Notes under the pieces: generated by a model
What the model saw: only the letters and a program-made list of their open reading frames with translations
What the model was told of the DNA's origin: nothing
Databases searched by the model: none
Made by a program: the position numbers and the translations under genes
Assembly (NCBI GenBank): GCA_947584295.1
Contig: CANPWM010000008.1
Coordinates: 1-52,385, forward strand
Source: an uncultured Oscillospiraceae bacterium
Lineage (GTDB): Bacteria; Bacillota; Clostridia; Oscillospirales; Oscillospiraceae
DNA: 52,385 nt
Direction of reading: 5' to 3'
In this document: piece after piece, positions 31,393-39,961 of the stretch
Position numbering within the stretch: the stretch's first letter is position 1
How the letters are laid out: each line of letters begins with the position of its first letter

Positions 31393-32512
31393 GATGCTGC
31401 TTGAGGCCATTGGCGATATTGACGGCTGGGCCATTCGCGCGGCCAATGAGAATCAGAAAAAAGCAAAAAAATGGGCAGGTTGGACAGCCATGGCCGCCTC
31501 TTTAGGCGCGGCGGCCATATTGTGCGCGGTCTTCCTGCCCCGACACCAGGAGGATATACTGTCAGGCACACTTCGGGAGGACGCTATTGGAAGTATAGAT
31601 GAGCTTACGGAGCTGTATGGCGGGACGCTGTTGGTGGAAAATCTGGCGGACGCGGGGGCGGACTTCTCCAGCATCCGGCTTTTGCACCGTGAGAACACGG
31701 ATATATCTGACGTATCCGGCTGGGACACCTTGGCCTTTACAGCGAACCTGGACGGAGAGCCTGTTAATATGAGCTGCGCTTTTAACGCCCCGGAGGATAT
31801 TGCCCTGCCGGGAGAACCCACCCAGGTGGCGGAGTATAACGGCGTGGAGGTCTATCTCTATATCGAGGAATTTGCCGGGTGGGACGAGAAATACAAATAC
31901 ACCTGCGAGGCGATTTTCAGTTATGAGGGCGTCCGCTACGATATGTCGGTTCGTTTGCGGGATTTGGAGGACATTTACGATTTCTTGGCCATGACGATGA
32001 ATATTCCCGGCGATGATGAGTCCACGCAAATAAACACTATCAAGCCTTTTGACAACGTGCTGGGCTTTGAGGATTATCACGTCACAATGGAGCAGGTGGC
32101 GCCCTGGACCATCGTGTGGCATTTCTGGGTGGAGCTGGACGGAGAAGAACGGTGTGTGGCTGAAACCTTTGGCGATGAACACAGCTTTGGCGCATACAGC
32201 GTGGACATTGACGGCGACGGCGTGCCGGAGCTTATCACCAATAACGAATTCGGAGACGGCGCGTGTAAGGTATATGTCTATAAAAACGCGGGCAGAGAGA
32301 TCATGGAAGGCACGGTGAGCTGGAAATATTATGAGGACGAGTTGGGCTTTGACATGACGGTGGGTGCCGCCATGATAGCCGAGGAACACTACGATGCCGA
32401 GGCCAACGAGTTTGTCGTCACCAACTACGGGACGGAAGAGGAAAAGACCGTGACCTTCACGGGCCTTGAGCACTTCATCTTTGATCCGTTTGAGCACAGT
32501 GAAAGCAACTGA
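31382..32512 (+). CDS. Membrane protein paired with ECF sigma factor 1 (anti-sigma/sensor-like)
   Basis: A 376-aa protein with one membrane segment at about 31-55 (WAGWTAMAASLGAAAILCAVF) after a charged NENQKKAKK. The first 25 residues (VEMLLEAIGDIDGWAIRAA) resemble the cytosolic start of the protein at 48760 (EDFFDVLGELDDTLVKGA), suggesting a short sigma-binding segment. The rest is probably extracellular and beta-rich, with an acidic, calcium-loop-like SVDIDGDGVPELITNNEFGDG (VCBS/FG-GAP-like) near 275. No enzyme motif is seen. It overlaps the sigma gene by 11 bases. The extracellular part has no likeness to that of the second pair. Confidence 0.75.
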   Translation: MNVEMLLEAIGDIDGWAIRAANENQKKAKKWAGWTAMAASLGAAAILCAVFLPRHQEDILSGTLREDAIGSIDELTELYGGTLLVENLADAGADFSSIRLLHRENTDISDVSGWDTLAFTANLDGEPVNMSCAFNAPEDIALPGEPTQVAEYNGVEVYLYIEEFAGWDEKYKYTCEAIFSYEGVRYDMSVRLRDLEDIYDFLAMTMNIPGDDESTQINTIKPFDNVLGFEDYHVTMEQVAPWTIVWHFWVELDGEERCVAETFGDEHSFGAYSVDIDGDGVPELITNNEFGDGACKVYVYKNAGREIMEGTVSWKYYEDELGFDMTVGAAMIAEEHYDAEANEFVVTNYGTEEEKTVTFTGLEHFIFDPFEHSESN

Positions 32513-32606
32513 AATCGGGCAGGAGGCCCCCGATTGGGGTCTCCTCTCCCAAATCATGAGAAAGCAGTTGAAGACGAATTACCGAAAAACTTCCCCCGAA
32601 GCGTCC

Positions 32607-33923
32607 GTAGGGGCCGGACACTGGCCGGCCCGCCTTACAATTTACGAAAACCTACCCCACAACGCCGTACGGGCCGCCGCCCACGGCGGCCCACCGTATT
32701 CCTGAAAAACTACCCCACAAATTGTAGGGGCCGCCTCTTTTGGCGGCCCGAAAATTTAAATACGCGGCGGAGCCGCAACCTTTTGGGGAGGCGGAATCGT
32801 AATTTGATTGGCGGGCCGCATTGGGGGCCCCATCGGGCCGTTGCCCGATGGGGAAAGGAGGAGAAAACCTGGCGCCTGAGCGTTCCCGCCCTGCGGGGAC
32901 GCGAGGTGAAGCCGGTTCCGCGACGACGCGTCCGGCCCGTACGGGGGATTATACGTTGGGCGAAAATAAAAGATATGGGGAAGATGTTTCGTATGCCGGT
33001 GGGCCGCCGTGGGCGGCGGCCCGTACGGCGGTTAAAGATAGATTTGCGGGAATTCGGCGGGTGCGGCTGGGGGAAATTTTCCGGAAATTCGGCGGGCCGC
33101 CAAGAGAGGCGGCCCCTACAAGCTCTGATGAAAGATTTTGCGAAAAATAGAGGAAATATTTCCTTAAGAACCGTAGGGGCGGGTTCTTAAACCCGCCCGA
33201 AATGGGAATATGCACGGAGCCGCAACCGCCGCACGGCGGCGGGGCGATTGAAATGGAAGGGGAACCCTGATGGTTCCCCTTCTAAACCCTTCCTTCCGAA
33301 CATACGGAAATTTAATTATTACGCAAAATGTTTTGTACGGGCCGGACACTGGCCGGCCCGCCTTCCGACTTTCTGAAAACCTATCTTTAAACGCCGTACG
33401 GGCCGCCGCCCACGGCGGCCCATCGTATTCCCGGAAAACTATCCCGCAAGTTGTAGGGGCCGCCTCTCTTGGCGGCCCGTGGCACCATCGAGTTTCGCAA
33501 CGACTCATTTTTACGCTTTCGTAGGGGTCGCCCTCCCGGGCGACCCGTCCAGCGTTGATTGACCGCCCGGTGGTTGACCGGGACGGGCCGCCGGGGACGG
33601 CGGCCCCTACGGTGTCTAACGGAGCAGTTGTGACAACGGTTGTAGGGGCCGCCTCTCTTGGCGGCCCGAAAATATCAATACGCGGCGGAGCCGCAACCTT
33701 TTTGGGGGGCGGAATCGTATTTCGCTTGGCGGGCCGGCCGGGTGTCCGGCCCGTACGGAGGGATTTTGCGTTGGGGGGAACAAAAACATATGGAGAAACT
33801 GTTGCGTATGACGTGGGCCGCCGTGCGCGGCGGCCCGTACGGCGTTTAAATTAAATTTTCCGGAAATACGGCGGGCGGGTTCTTAAACCCGCCCACTATT
33901 GAAATACGCGGCGAAGCCGCAAC
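32607..33923. repeat. Palindromic repeat cluster 3 (REP-like array)
   Basis: About 20 palindromes, mostly inverted relative to cluster 2. Type C 32607-32634, 33335-33362, 33728-33757. Type B 32663-32692, 33001-33030, 33392-33421, 33813-33844. Type A 32722-32750, 33090-33121, 33450-33479, 33639-33668. Type D 33521-33550. Type F 33570-33613. Type E 33173-33198, 33871-33894. Type G 32760-32800, 33209-33244, 33680-33712, 33903-33923. An expanded H form is at 32809-32943. The D-F order and intervening bases match cluster 1a and (inverted) cluster 2. No gene is supported in 32513-33935. Confidence 0.88.
32809..32943 (-). repeat. Expanded palindrome (type H), about 135 bp, copy 2 (inverted)
   Basis: Reverse-complement match to 25172-25313, including the CCCCATCGGGC/GCCCGATGGGG hairpin, the CGCGGAACCGG segment and the GTACGGGCCGGAC end. 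Small differences fall mainly in the central GC-rich hairpin. Confidence 0.75.
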
Positions 33924-33935
33924 CATGAGATTGCT

Positions 33936-35315
33936 TTATTCCTGTTCCTCCGCGCGGGCGACTTGCATCATGATGGCGCACTCCATGCGCTTTTTGAAAA
34001 GCTCGCAGCCGTAGGGGTAGACGCCCCTGATGGAGCCGGAGGCGTGGTAGGCGTTGGCGGCGCAGCCGCCGGAGCAGTAGAGCCTGGCCCAGCAGTCGTC
34101 GCACTCCCGGCGGGCGTAGACGTTGCACAGCTTGAACTCGTCCCGCAGGGCGGTGTTGGTGACGCCGTCCCAGATATTGCCCATCAGGTACTTCTCATCG
34201 CCCACGAACTGGTGGCAGGGGTAGAGATCCCCCCAGGGGGTGACGGCCATATACTCGGTGCCGGAGCCGCAGCCGGAGATGCGCTTGTAGATACAGGGGC
34301 CGTGCTGAAGGTCGATCATATAGTGGTAGAAGGTGAAGGGGCGGCCCTCCTTCTCACGCTTCAGCATCTCTTTGGCCAATATCTCATACTGCTCAAAGAG
34401 CTTGGGCAGGTCGTCCTCCGTCAAGGCGCAGGGGTCGCCGGGGGCGCAGACCACCGGCTCCATGGAGAGCTTTGTAAAGCCCAGATCCGCCAGGTGGAGG
34501 ATATCGCTGGTGAAGTCCGTGTTGTAGTGGGTGTATGTACCGCGCACATAGTAGTCCCGCTCCCCCCGCTTCTGGGCGAAATCCAGGAATTTGGGGACGA
34601 TCTTCTCATAGCTGCCGTGTCCCGCCAGATCCACCCGGAAGCGGTCATGCACCTCCGGGCGGCCGTCGATGGACATGACCACGTTGTTCATCTCGCGGTT
34701 GGCGAAGTCGATGACCTCGTCATCCACCAGCACGCCGTTGGTGGTGAGGGTGAAGCGGAATTTTTTGTGCTTTTCCGCCTCGATGCTTCTGGCGTAGGCC
34801 ACCAGGTCCTTTACCACCTGCCAGTTCATCAGCGGCTCGCCGCCGAAGAAGTCCACCTCCAGGTTGGTGCGGCTGCCGGAGTTCTCCACCAGAAAATCCA
34901 GCGCCCGCTTGCCCACCTCGAAGCTCATCAGCGCCCGCTGGCCGTGGTACTTGCCCTGGCTGGCGAAGCAGTAGGAACAGTTGAGGTTGCAGGTGTGGGC
35001 CACGTGGAGGCACAGGGCCTTTACCTCGTTCCGGCGCTTTTTGAAATCAAAGGCCATACCGGCGTACTCGTCCTGAGAAAAGAGCTTCCCCGCGTTCTTC
35101 AGGGACTTGATGTCGTCCAGGCACTCCCGGAGGTCGGCCTCGGTCACGTCCGCCCGATCCCCGTACTTTTCCAGCATGGCGGCCACGATCTCGTCCCCGG
35201 TGCGCGTCTCGTAAAGGGCGATCATGTCGTAGGCCACCTCGTCCACCGCGTGGACGGAGCCGGAACAGACGTCCAGGACGATGTTATAGCCGTTCAACTT
35301 GTACTGATGTATCAT
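33936..35315 (-). CDS. Radical SAM/SPASM maturase of the SCIFF peptide
   Basis: A 459-aa radical SAM enzyme that installs Cys-to-alpha-carbon thioether links in the SCIFF precursor encoded just upstream. The radical SAM cluster motif is Cys109-Cys113-Cys116 (HTCNLNCSYCF); FFGGEPLMNW and TLTTNGVLVDD are typical barrel strands. An N-terminal peptide-recognition-like region covers about 1-85. The C-terminal SPASM domain has many Cys for auxiliary clusters (GPCIYKRISGCGSG, YPCHQF, RRECDDCWARLYCSGGCAAN). Its gene follows the precursor by 61 bases with a hairpin between. Confidence 0.95.
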   Translation of the reverse strand: MIHQYKLNGYNIVLDVCSGSVHAVDEVAYDMIALYETRTGDEIVAAMLEKYGDRADVTEADLRECLDDIKSLKNAGKLFSQDEYAGMAFDFKKRRNEVKALCLHVAHTCNLNCSYCFASQGKYHGQRALMSFEVGKRALDFLVENSGSRTNLEVDFFGGEPLMNWQVVKDLVAYARSIEAEKHKKFRFTLTTNGVLVDDEVIDFANREMNNVVMSIDGRPEVHDRFRVDLAGHGSYEKIVPKFLDFAQKRGERDYYVRGTYTHYNTDFTSDILHLADLGFTKLSMEPVVCAPGDPCALTEDDLPKLFEQYEILAKEMLKREKEGRPFTFYHYMIDLQHGPCIYKRISGCGSGTEYMAVTPWGDLYPCHQFVGDEKYLMGNIWDGVTNTALRDEFKLCNVYARRECDDCWARLYCSGGCAANAYHASGSIRGVYPYGCELFKKRMECAIMMQVARAEEQE

Positions 35316-35325
35316 AAAATCACCT

Positions 35326-35357
35326 TAAAAAATACCGCCTGCGCCAACGCAAGCGGT
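35326..35357 (-). terminator. Attenuator-like terminator between the SCIFF precursor and its maturase
   Basis: On the minus strand ACCGCTTGCG and CGCAGGCGGT form a 10-bp stem (one G-T pair) with loop TTGG, followed by ATTTTTT. It sits between precursor stop (35377) and maturase start (35315), so it probably makes the peptide mRNA more abundant than the enzyme mRNA. Confidence 0.75.
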
Positions 35358-35376
35358 ACCGTTTTCCTGCTGAGAT

Positions 35377-35517
35377 TTATTTCTTTTCGCAGAGCTGGTT
35401 GGCGACGCCGCAGGAGGTCTTGCAGGCGGACTGGCAGGAGGTCTGGCACTCGCCGCAACCGCCGGTCTTGACGCTGGCCTTGAGATCGCGGGTCTCAACG
35501 GTCTTTATTCTCTTCAT
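35377..35517 (-). CDS. scfA: SCIFF ranthipeptide precursor (six Cys in forty-five residues)
   Basis: A 46-aa peptide. It begins MKRIKTVETRDLKASVKT, the conserved leader, then has six Cys at 21, 24, 28, 32, 36 and 43 (CGECQTSCQSACKTSCG and the NQLCEKK end), exactly the SCIFF pattern. The neighbouring radical SAM enzyme forms thioether bridges from these Cys. SCIFF is nearly universal in Clostridia; its biological role is not settled, with quorum or redox roles suggested for ranthipeptides. GGGGGAAG lies upstream of ATG 35517. A promoter at 35553-35581 drives it. Confidence 0.95.
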   Translation of the reverse strand: MKRIKTVETRDLKASVKTGGCGECQTSCQSACKTSCGVANQLCEKK

Positions 35518-35552
35518 GGGTACTTCCCCCTTTCCAATTTCTTAACACAGCT

Positions 35553-35581
35553 ATTCTACACTATTTTTCCCGGAAGGTCAA
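35553..35581 (-). promoter_or_regulatory. Sigma-A promoter of the SCIFF operon
   Basis: On the minus strand TTGACC (35581-35576) and TAGAAT (35558-35553) are 17 bp apart. The -10 overlaps the stop codon of the upstream decarboxylase gene (35556-35558), so the promoter lies inside the end of that gene. Confidence 0.7.
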
Positions 35582-36926
35582 CACAAAAAATCGAATCCGG
35601 GCCGTGTTTATAGGTAAAATGGAGGCCGGGGACGGCTTTCAGCGTCTCCAGCACCCCCCTGTCCACCGTTTCCCCCGGCACAAGGCAGGGGATCCCCGGC
35701 GGATAGGCCCAGGCGTACTCCGCCGCGACGCGCCCCAGGGCCTTCTCCAAGGGTACCGGCGACGCGGGGAGAAGCATGGCCTCCCGGAGCGTCAGGGCGG
35801 GCCGCGGCAGGGGGAACCGGGGCGCGGGACGGTATTTTGGCGGGGGCAGCTCCCCGTCGATGGCCCTCAGCGCCGTCAACAGCGCCTCCAGGCTCTCCCG
35901 TGTGTCCCCCAGGCCCGTCATGCACAGGGTAAGGCCGCCCCGGTCATACTCCGGCTCCACGCCCCGCGCGCGCAGCCGCTCCGCCAGGGCCGGATCGCCG
36001 GTAAACAGGAGCTTGGAGGGATCCAGGGCGCAGGCCCCGGCCCCTTTCCAGAGGCGAATATTCTCAAGCCCCTCCGCCCCGGCCCGGAAGGCCCCTAAAA
36101 GCGCCAGCCACTCCCGGCAGGCCTCCTGCCCGCGCCGGGCCATGAACTCCACGCATTTTTCCAGGGAGCCGGACAGCAGATAGGAGGGGGAGGAGGTCTG
36201 GAGCATGCCCACCGTCCGGCGCGTCCGCCGGGGATCCACAAGGCCGGCCCTTATGTGGAGCAGGGCCGTCTGGGTCAGGCTGGGCAGGGTCTTGTGGAGG
36301 CTCTGCACCGCCAGATCCGCGCCCTGCCGCGCGGCGTTTTCCGGGAAGCCTCCGAACCCCAGATGCGCCCCGTGGGCCTCGTCCACCAGGAGCGGCACGC
36401 CCCGCCGGTGGCACACCCGGGCGATGGCGCCCACGTCGCTGATCACCCCCTCGTAGGTGGGGGAGGTGACGCAGACCAGGCGGACGCCGGGGGCGGCCTC
36501 CAGGGCGGCCTCGACGCTCTCCGGGGTCACCGCCAGGGGGACGCCTGTCTCGGGGTCGGCGGGCGGGGTCAGATACCTTGTCCGCGCGCCGGACAGTTGG
36601 GCGGCGTGGTAGACGCTCCTGTGGCTCTGGCGGCCCATGAGCAGCTCCCCGCCCTCCGCCAGCACGGACAGGACGGAGGCCAGGATCCCCAGGGTACTGC
36701 CGCCCACCAGCGCCACGGATTCGTCCGCCCCCCAGAGGCGGGCGGCGTCCCGCTCCATGCGGGCAAACTCCGCCTCCGGCTCGTTGAGGTCGTCAAAGCC
36801 CCGGATCTCGGTAATGTCCCGCTCGCAAAGCCCCCGGAGCCAGGGGAAGGCGGCGGCGTTGCGCTTATGGCCCGGCATGTGCATGGGCAGGCCGGGGGCG
36901 TCGGGAAGCTTATCAAACAGCGTCAT
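35556..36926 (-). CDS. PLP-dependent Orn/Lys/Arg-type decarboxylase
   Basis: A 456-aa fold-type I PLP enzyme of the short Gram-positive Orn/Lys/Arg decarboxylase class (SpeA/YaaO type). LPMHMPGHKRN and DITEIRGFDDLNEP open the family; VDEAHGAHLGF holds the cofactor Asp182, and SLHKTLPSLTQTA the Schiff-base Lys212. A C-terminal decarboxylase domain follows from about 330. The substrate (arginine, lysine or ornithine) cannot be told from sequence. Start ATG 36926 is preceded by three tandem AGGAGA sequences. No promoter is visible between it and the hairpin element just upstream. Confidence 0.88.
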   Translation of the reverse strand: MTLFDKLPDAPGLPMHMPGHKRNAAAFPWLRGLCERDITEIRGFDDLNEPEAEFARMERDAARLWGADESVALVGGSTLGILASVLSVLAEGGELLMGRQSHRSVYHAAQLSGARTRYLTPPADPETGVPLAVTPESVEAALEAAPGVRLVCVTSPTYEGVISDVGAIARVCHRRGVPLLVDEAHGAHLGFGGFPENAARQGADLAVQSLHKTLPSLTQTALLHIRAGLVDPRRTRRTVGMLQTSSPSYLLSGSLEKCVEFMARRGQEACREWLALLGAFRAGAEGLENIRLWKGAGACALDPSKLLFTGDPALAERLRARGVEPEYDRGGLTLCMTGLGDTRESLEALLTALRAIDGELPPPKYRPAPRFPLPRPALTLREAMLLPASPVPLEKALGRVAAEYAWAYPPGIPCLVPGETVDRGVLETLKAVPGLHFTYKHGPDSIFCVDLPGKIV

Positions 36927-36930
36927 GGTC

Positions 36931-36960
36931 TCTCCTAAATGTCTCCTACAAGTCTCCTAA
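36931..36960 (-). promoter_or_regulatory. Three tandem Shine-Dalgarno-like sequences before the decarboxylase
   Basis: On the minus strand TAGGAGA occurs three times at 10-11-base spacing before ATG 36926; only the last is at proper distance. The others may be a small tandem duplication or ribosome stand-by sites. Confidence 0.55.
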
Positions 36961-36964
36961 AAGC

Positions 36965-37208
36965 AAAGCGGCTCAAAGAGCCGCTTTAGACTGTCGAAAA
37001 AGCCCTGACGGGCTTTTCCCGACAAATGGAATGTGCGGGTAAAATTTCTGAATTTTGCGAAATTCAGAAATTTTACCCTGCCGTCGCCCTGCGCGCACGC
37101 GGAGCGCACGCTTGTGCGACATAAGGGATTTTTTCCGACGTACATGCCGCCGGAAAAAACTCGATTTGAGTTTTTTTGATAAGCTGAAGCGGCTCAAAGA
37201 GCCGCTTT
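36965..37208 (-). repeat. 200-bp multi-hairpin element, copy 2, with duplicated flanking terminator hairpin
   Basis: Reverse orientation to copy 1; core about 36989-37182. It has the same hairpin order: AACTCAAA/TTTGAGTT-like, CATG-loop hairpin identical to copy 1, GTCGC...GCGAC stem, AT-rich stem TAAAATTTCTGAATTT, and a GGGAAAAGCCC/GGGCTTTTTC stem. Stem changes relative to copy 1 are compensated. The flanks are two copies of AAAGCGGCTC-AAA-GAGCCGCTTT (36965-36987; 37187-37208 lacks the first A), quite unlike the flanks of copies 1 and 3. It sits downstream of the foldase-like gene and upstream of the decarboxylase. The stretch 37209-37291 shows nothing else. Confidence 0.85.
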
Positions 37209-37291
37209 GCCGATTTTAAAAATACCTTTTTGGGGCCCCCGCAAAATCGTAGATTTTGTGGAGAACCAAGATGATTTCAACGGCGGTACCT

Positions 37292-38875
37292 TTAACCTCC
37301 CATGGAGGTCAGCTTCTTGGCCAGGGTCATCTCCCACTGCTGATCCACGTCGTCGAAGTTCTTGAGCTGCTCATCTTCCCAGGCGGTGTAGGCCTCCTGG
37401 CGCAGATAGCCCTCGCTCATCAGGTCGCCGTACACGCCGTCCACGCCGGAGAAGTACACCACGAAGGTGCCGTAGTCCTCCACATAAACGGTGTCCACGT
37501 CGCCCTCCTTGCGGGCCTCGTCATGGAACCAGGCGGCCAGAGGCTCGGGCAGGTCGTACATGCCGGACATACTGACATCGCCGCTGCCGCTGACGGTTTC
37601 GCTGTTTTCGGCCATCAGCTTCACGAAGGCGTCGTAGCCCTTCTCCTCAAGCTCGTCGTAGGCGGTCTTGACCTCCTGGGCGCGGGCGTCGGTCAGATCC
37701 TTAAGGGCCGCGGTAAGGGCGTCGCCCTCCAGCTCGATGCCCTCCTCGTCGTCCTCGTCGGTGGCGCACAGGCCGTAGTAGCCGCTGACGGCGTTGTAAC
37801 GGTTGTCGTCCCGCTCCAGGAACATCACCACATAGTAGTTGGTGGTAGCGGCGTCGTCATCGGTCTTGAGAACCTCCACGTCGCCGGCCTTGCGGGCCTC
37901 GTCGGAAAGCCAGGTCTTGATGAAGTCGGTGATGCTGCTGCCCTGAGAGGTATACAGGGTGGAGGTGTCCGCGTCGTAGCCCTCGGTGTCCTCGTTGAGC
38001 TTGGCAACGTAGTCCATGTAGCTCTGCTCGTCGGTGACGGCGGCCTTGAAGGCCTCGGCGTCGGCCTTGGCCTTGGCGGTGGCCTCCTCGGCGGTCATGG
38101 TCTCGTCTTCCTCGGTGTCCTCGTCGTCCGTCACGGCGGCGCCGGAGAAGGAGTAGAGGCGGTATTTGTAGAAGTCGTAGTCGGCGGCGTTCTCGGCGTA
38201 GTTATCCGCGATCTCCTGGCCGGTGAAGGTGAAGCTGTCGCTCTTCTGCTGGGAGAAGGTGGAGGCGATGTACTCCCGCTCCACGTTCTGGCGGAACACC
38301 TTCTCGGTCATACCCTTGCCGTAGGTCATGGCGAGGTAGGCGTTCAGGTCGCTGTACCCGGAGGCCACGGCGCTGGCCCGCAGATTCTCCACGGAGGAGT
38401 CCACGGCGGCCTTGTCCTCGTCGGAGAGGGTGTAGCCCTCCTTCTGGGCGGCGTCCAGCAGGGCGGCCAGGCTCTTCATGCGGTCAATGGCGGAGTTGGT
38501 GAAGAAGTCCGCCCAGGTCATATCCTCGGAACCCATGTAGGCCTGCTTGCGGAAGGAGGAGCCGGTGCTGGGCAGGAGCATGCTCATCAGCTCCGGGCTG
38601 CTGCCGTACTGGGAGTAGATGCTGGTGTAGTAGTTGTTGTAGGAGGTGAAATAGTTATAGTTAAAGTCGGCCACCGTGAAGGACTGGCTGCCGATCTTCA
38701 GCGCCGTGGTGCCGTTGTAAAAGAGGTTGGAGCTGAAAAACGCCACAAAGATCAGCACAAGCACAAAGCAGATCACAACGACGGTCACGGTCAGATTGTA
38801 CTTCTTGCGCTGGCGGAGCGCCTTTTCCTCCTGGGCCCTCCTGGCGGCCTTGGCGGAGACAAATTCATCGCTCAT
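37292..38875 (-). CDS. Membrane-anchored SurA/PrsA-like protein (putative extracytoplasmic foldase)
   Basis: A 527-aa protein with a positively charged N-terminus (AKAARRAQEEKALRQRKK), one membrane segment at about 27-49 (LTVTVVVICFVLVLIFVAFF) and a large acidic extracellular part. The early region (LKIGSQSFTVADFNYNYFTSY, then long helices) resembles SurA-type N-domains. Two similar segments (SDEARKAGDVEVLKTDDDAAT and HDEARKEGDVDTVYVEDYGT) look like degenerate rotamase (PpiC/parvulin) repeats. Chaperone function is inferred. ATG 38875 has AAGGA nine bases upstream; a start at 38896 is less likely. It has its own promoter. Confidence 0.75.
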   Translation of the reverse strand: MSDEFVSAKAARRAQEEKALRQRKKYNLTVTVVVICFVLVLIFVAFFSSNLFYNGTTALKIGSQSFTVADFNYNYFTSYNNYYTSIYSQYGSSPELMSMLLPSTGSSFRKQAYMGSEDMTWADFFTNSAIDRMKSLAALLDAAQKEGYTLSDEDKAAVDSSVENLRASAVASGYSDLNAYLAMTYGKGMTEKVFRQNVEREYIASTFSQQKSDSFTFTGQEIADNYAENAADYDFYKYRLYSFSGAAVTDDEDTEEDETMTAEEATAKAKADAEAFKAAVTDEQSYMDYVAKLNEDTEGYDADTSTLYTSQGSSITDFIKTWLSDEARKAGDVEVLKTDDDAATTNYYVVMFLERDDNRYNAVSGYYGLCATDEDDEEGIELEGDALTAALKDLTDARAQEVKTAYDELEEKGYDAFVKLMAENSETVSGSGDVSMSGMYDLPEPLAAWFHDEARKEGDVDTVYVEDYGTFVVYFSGVDGVYGDLMSEGYLRQEAYTAWEDEQLKNFDDVDQQWEMTLAKKLTSMGG

Positions 38876-38939
38876 GTGAATCATTCCTTTTTTCATTTGT
38901 TTTTCGTATGGATTGTTTGAGTATGAGGCTCAGTGCAGT

Positions 38940-38968
38940 ATTATACAATAAAGTTTGCGTTCTTGCAA
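38940..38968 (-). promoter_or_regulatory. Sigma-A promoter of the foldase-like gene
   Basis: On the minus strand TTGCAA (38968-38963) and TATAAT (38945-38940) are 17 bp apart. Confidence 0.75.
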
Positions 38969-38998
38969 GTGAAATTATTGTGAACAGCCAACATTTTC

Positions 38999-39030
38999 AA
39001 AAAAATCCCCGCCGCTTTTAAGCGGCGGGG
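38999..39030 (-). terminator. Terminator of the NlpC/P60 operon
   Basis: CCCCGCCGCTT and AAGCGGCGGGG form a strong stem (39007-39017 with 39020-39030); on the minus strand a run of T follows. Confidence 0.85.
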
Positions 39031-39047
39031 CGGGAAATACGGGTTTT

Positions 39048-39947
39048 TCAGATGATCCGCTTGGCGCAGAAGTAATCCTTCAGCTCGGAGATCTTCACGC
39101 CGGTCTTGGCGGTGGAGGCGTGGATATAGTGGTCGTTGCCTATGTAGATGCCCACATGGGAGGCGGTGGTGCCGTTCTGGGTGAAGAAGATCAGGTCGCC
39201 GGGCTGAAGCTCGGAGCGGCTGACGAAGCGGCCGTTGTTCTTGCACTGCAGGGAGGCGCGGCGCTCCATCTTGTAGCCGAACTGGCCGTAGACGTAGTAC
39301 ACAAGGCCGGAGCAGTCAAAGCCCTTGGAGGGGGATTCCTCGCCGTAGACGTAACGGTAGCCCTCGAACTGCAGGGCGAAGTTGGCGATCTGCTGGCCCA
39401 GGCTGTAATTGGAGGTGGCGTCACGCTTGTCGGTGGTGTAGGTGGGGCCGCCGGAGGTGATGTCTATGTAGTCGGAACGCATATAGCCGGTGCCGGCGGA
39501 GGTGACGATCTTGTACCAGCCGTTGTTGATGCCGACAATGGAGACGCTGTCGCCCTTGTTATAGGAGGCCATGGCCTTCTTGCTGGTGGAGGGGCCGCTT
39601 CTCATACGCACGGAGTCGCCGTTGACAACGCCGGAGGCCTTGAAGTTCTCGGCCTTTACCTGGTTATCCAGATACTCGCTGGACACGTAGCCCGTGGTTC
39701 CCAGGTAGTTGATCAGGTACCAGTCGCTGCTGGTCTTCTCCAGAATGACGACTACGGTGCCGCTGCCGATGACGCTCACCCGGTCATAGTCGGTGCCGGG
39801 GCCGGAGCGGATGTTCAGCGCGGAGGCGCTGACGGTGGCCGCGCCCCAGGCGATGACCCGGTCATCGGCCAGGGCCGTCACGGAGACGGCGCACAGGAGC
39901 ATGACCAGAACGAGGGCCGCGCAAATGAGTTTTTTGAAGTTTTTCAT
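39048..39947 (-). CDS. Secreted SH3b-SH3b-NlpC/P60 peptidoglycan hydrolase
   Basis: A 299-aa secreted endopeptidase. Signal peptide about 1-27 (LICAALVLVMLLCAVSVTALA). Two bacterial SH3 domains at about 37-95 (SALNIRSGPGTDYD) and 105-165 (DSVRMRSGPSTSKK) bind the cell wall. The NlpC/P60 domain (about 183-299) has Cys212 (GFDCSGLVYYVYG), His264 (ASHVGIYIG) and His276 (YIHAST), the catalytic set for gamma-D-Glu-diaminoacid cleavage. It follows the small protein at 39962 by 14 bases in one transcript and probably acts in wall turnover or daughter-cell separation. Confidence 0.94.
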   Translation of the reverse strand: MKNFKKLICAALVLVMLLCAVSVTALADDRVIAWGAATVSASALNIRSGPGTDYDRVSVIGSGTVVVILEKTSSDWYLINYLGTTGYVSSEYLDNQVKAENFKASGVVNGDSVRMRSGPSTSKKAMASYNKGDSVSIVGINNGWYKIVTSAGTGYMRSDYIDITSGGPTYTTDKRDATSNYSLGQQIANFALQFEGYRYVYGEESPSKGFDCSGLVYYVYGQFGYKMERRASLQCKNNGRFVSRSELQPGDLIFFTQNGTTASHVGIYIGNDHYIHASTAKTGVKISELKDYFCAKRII

Positions 39948-39961
39948 ATTTTTCCCTTTCC

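Noticed and set aside
32534..33854. Open frames up to 218 codons in cluster 3
   Set aside because: Same reason as cluster 2; the frames cross several palindromes and the H element and have no family features.
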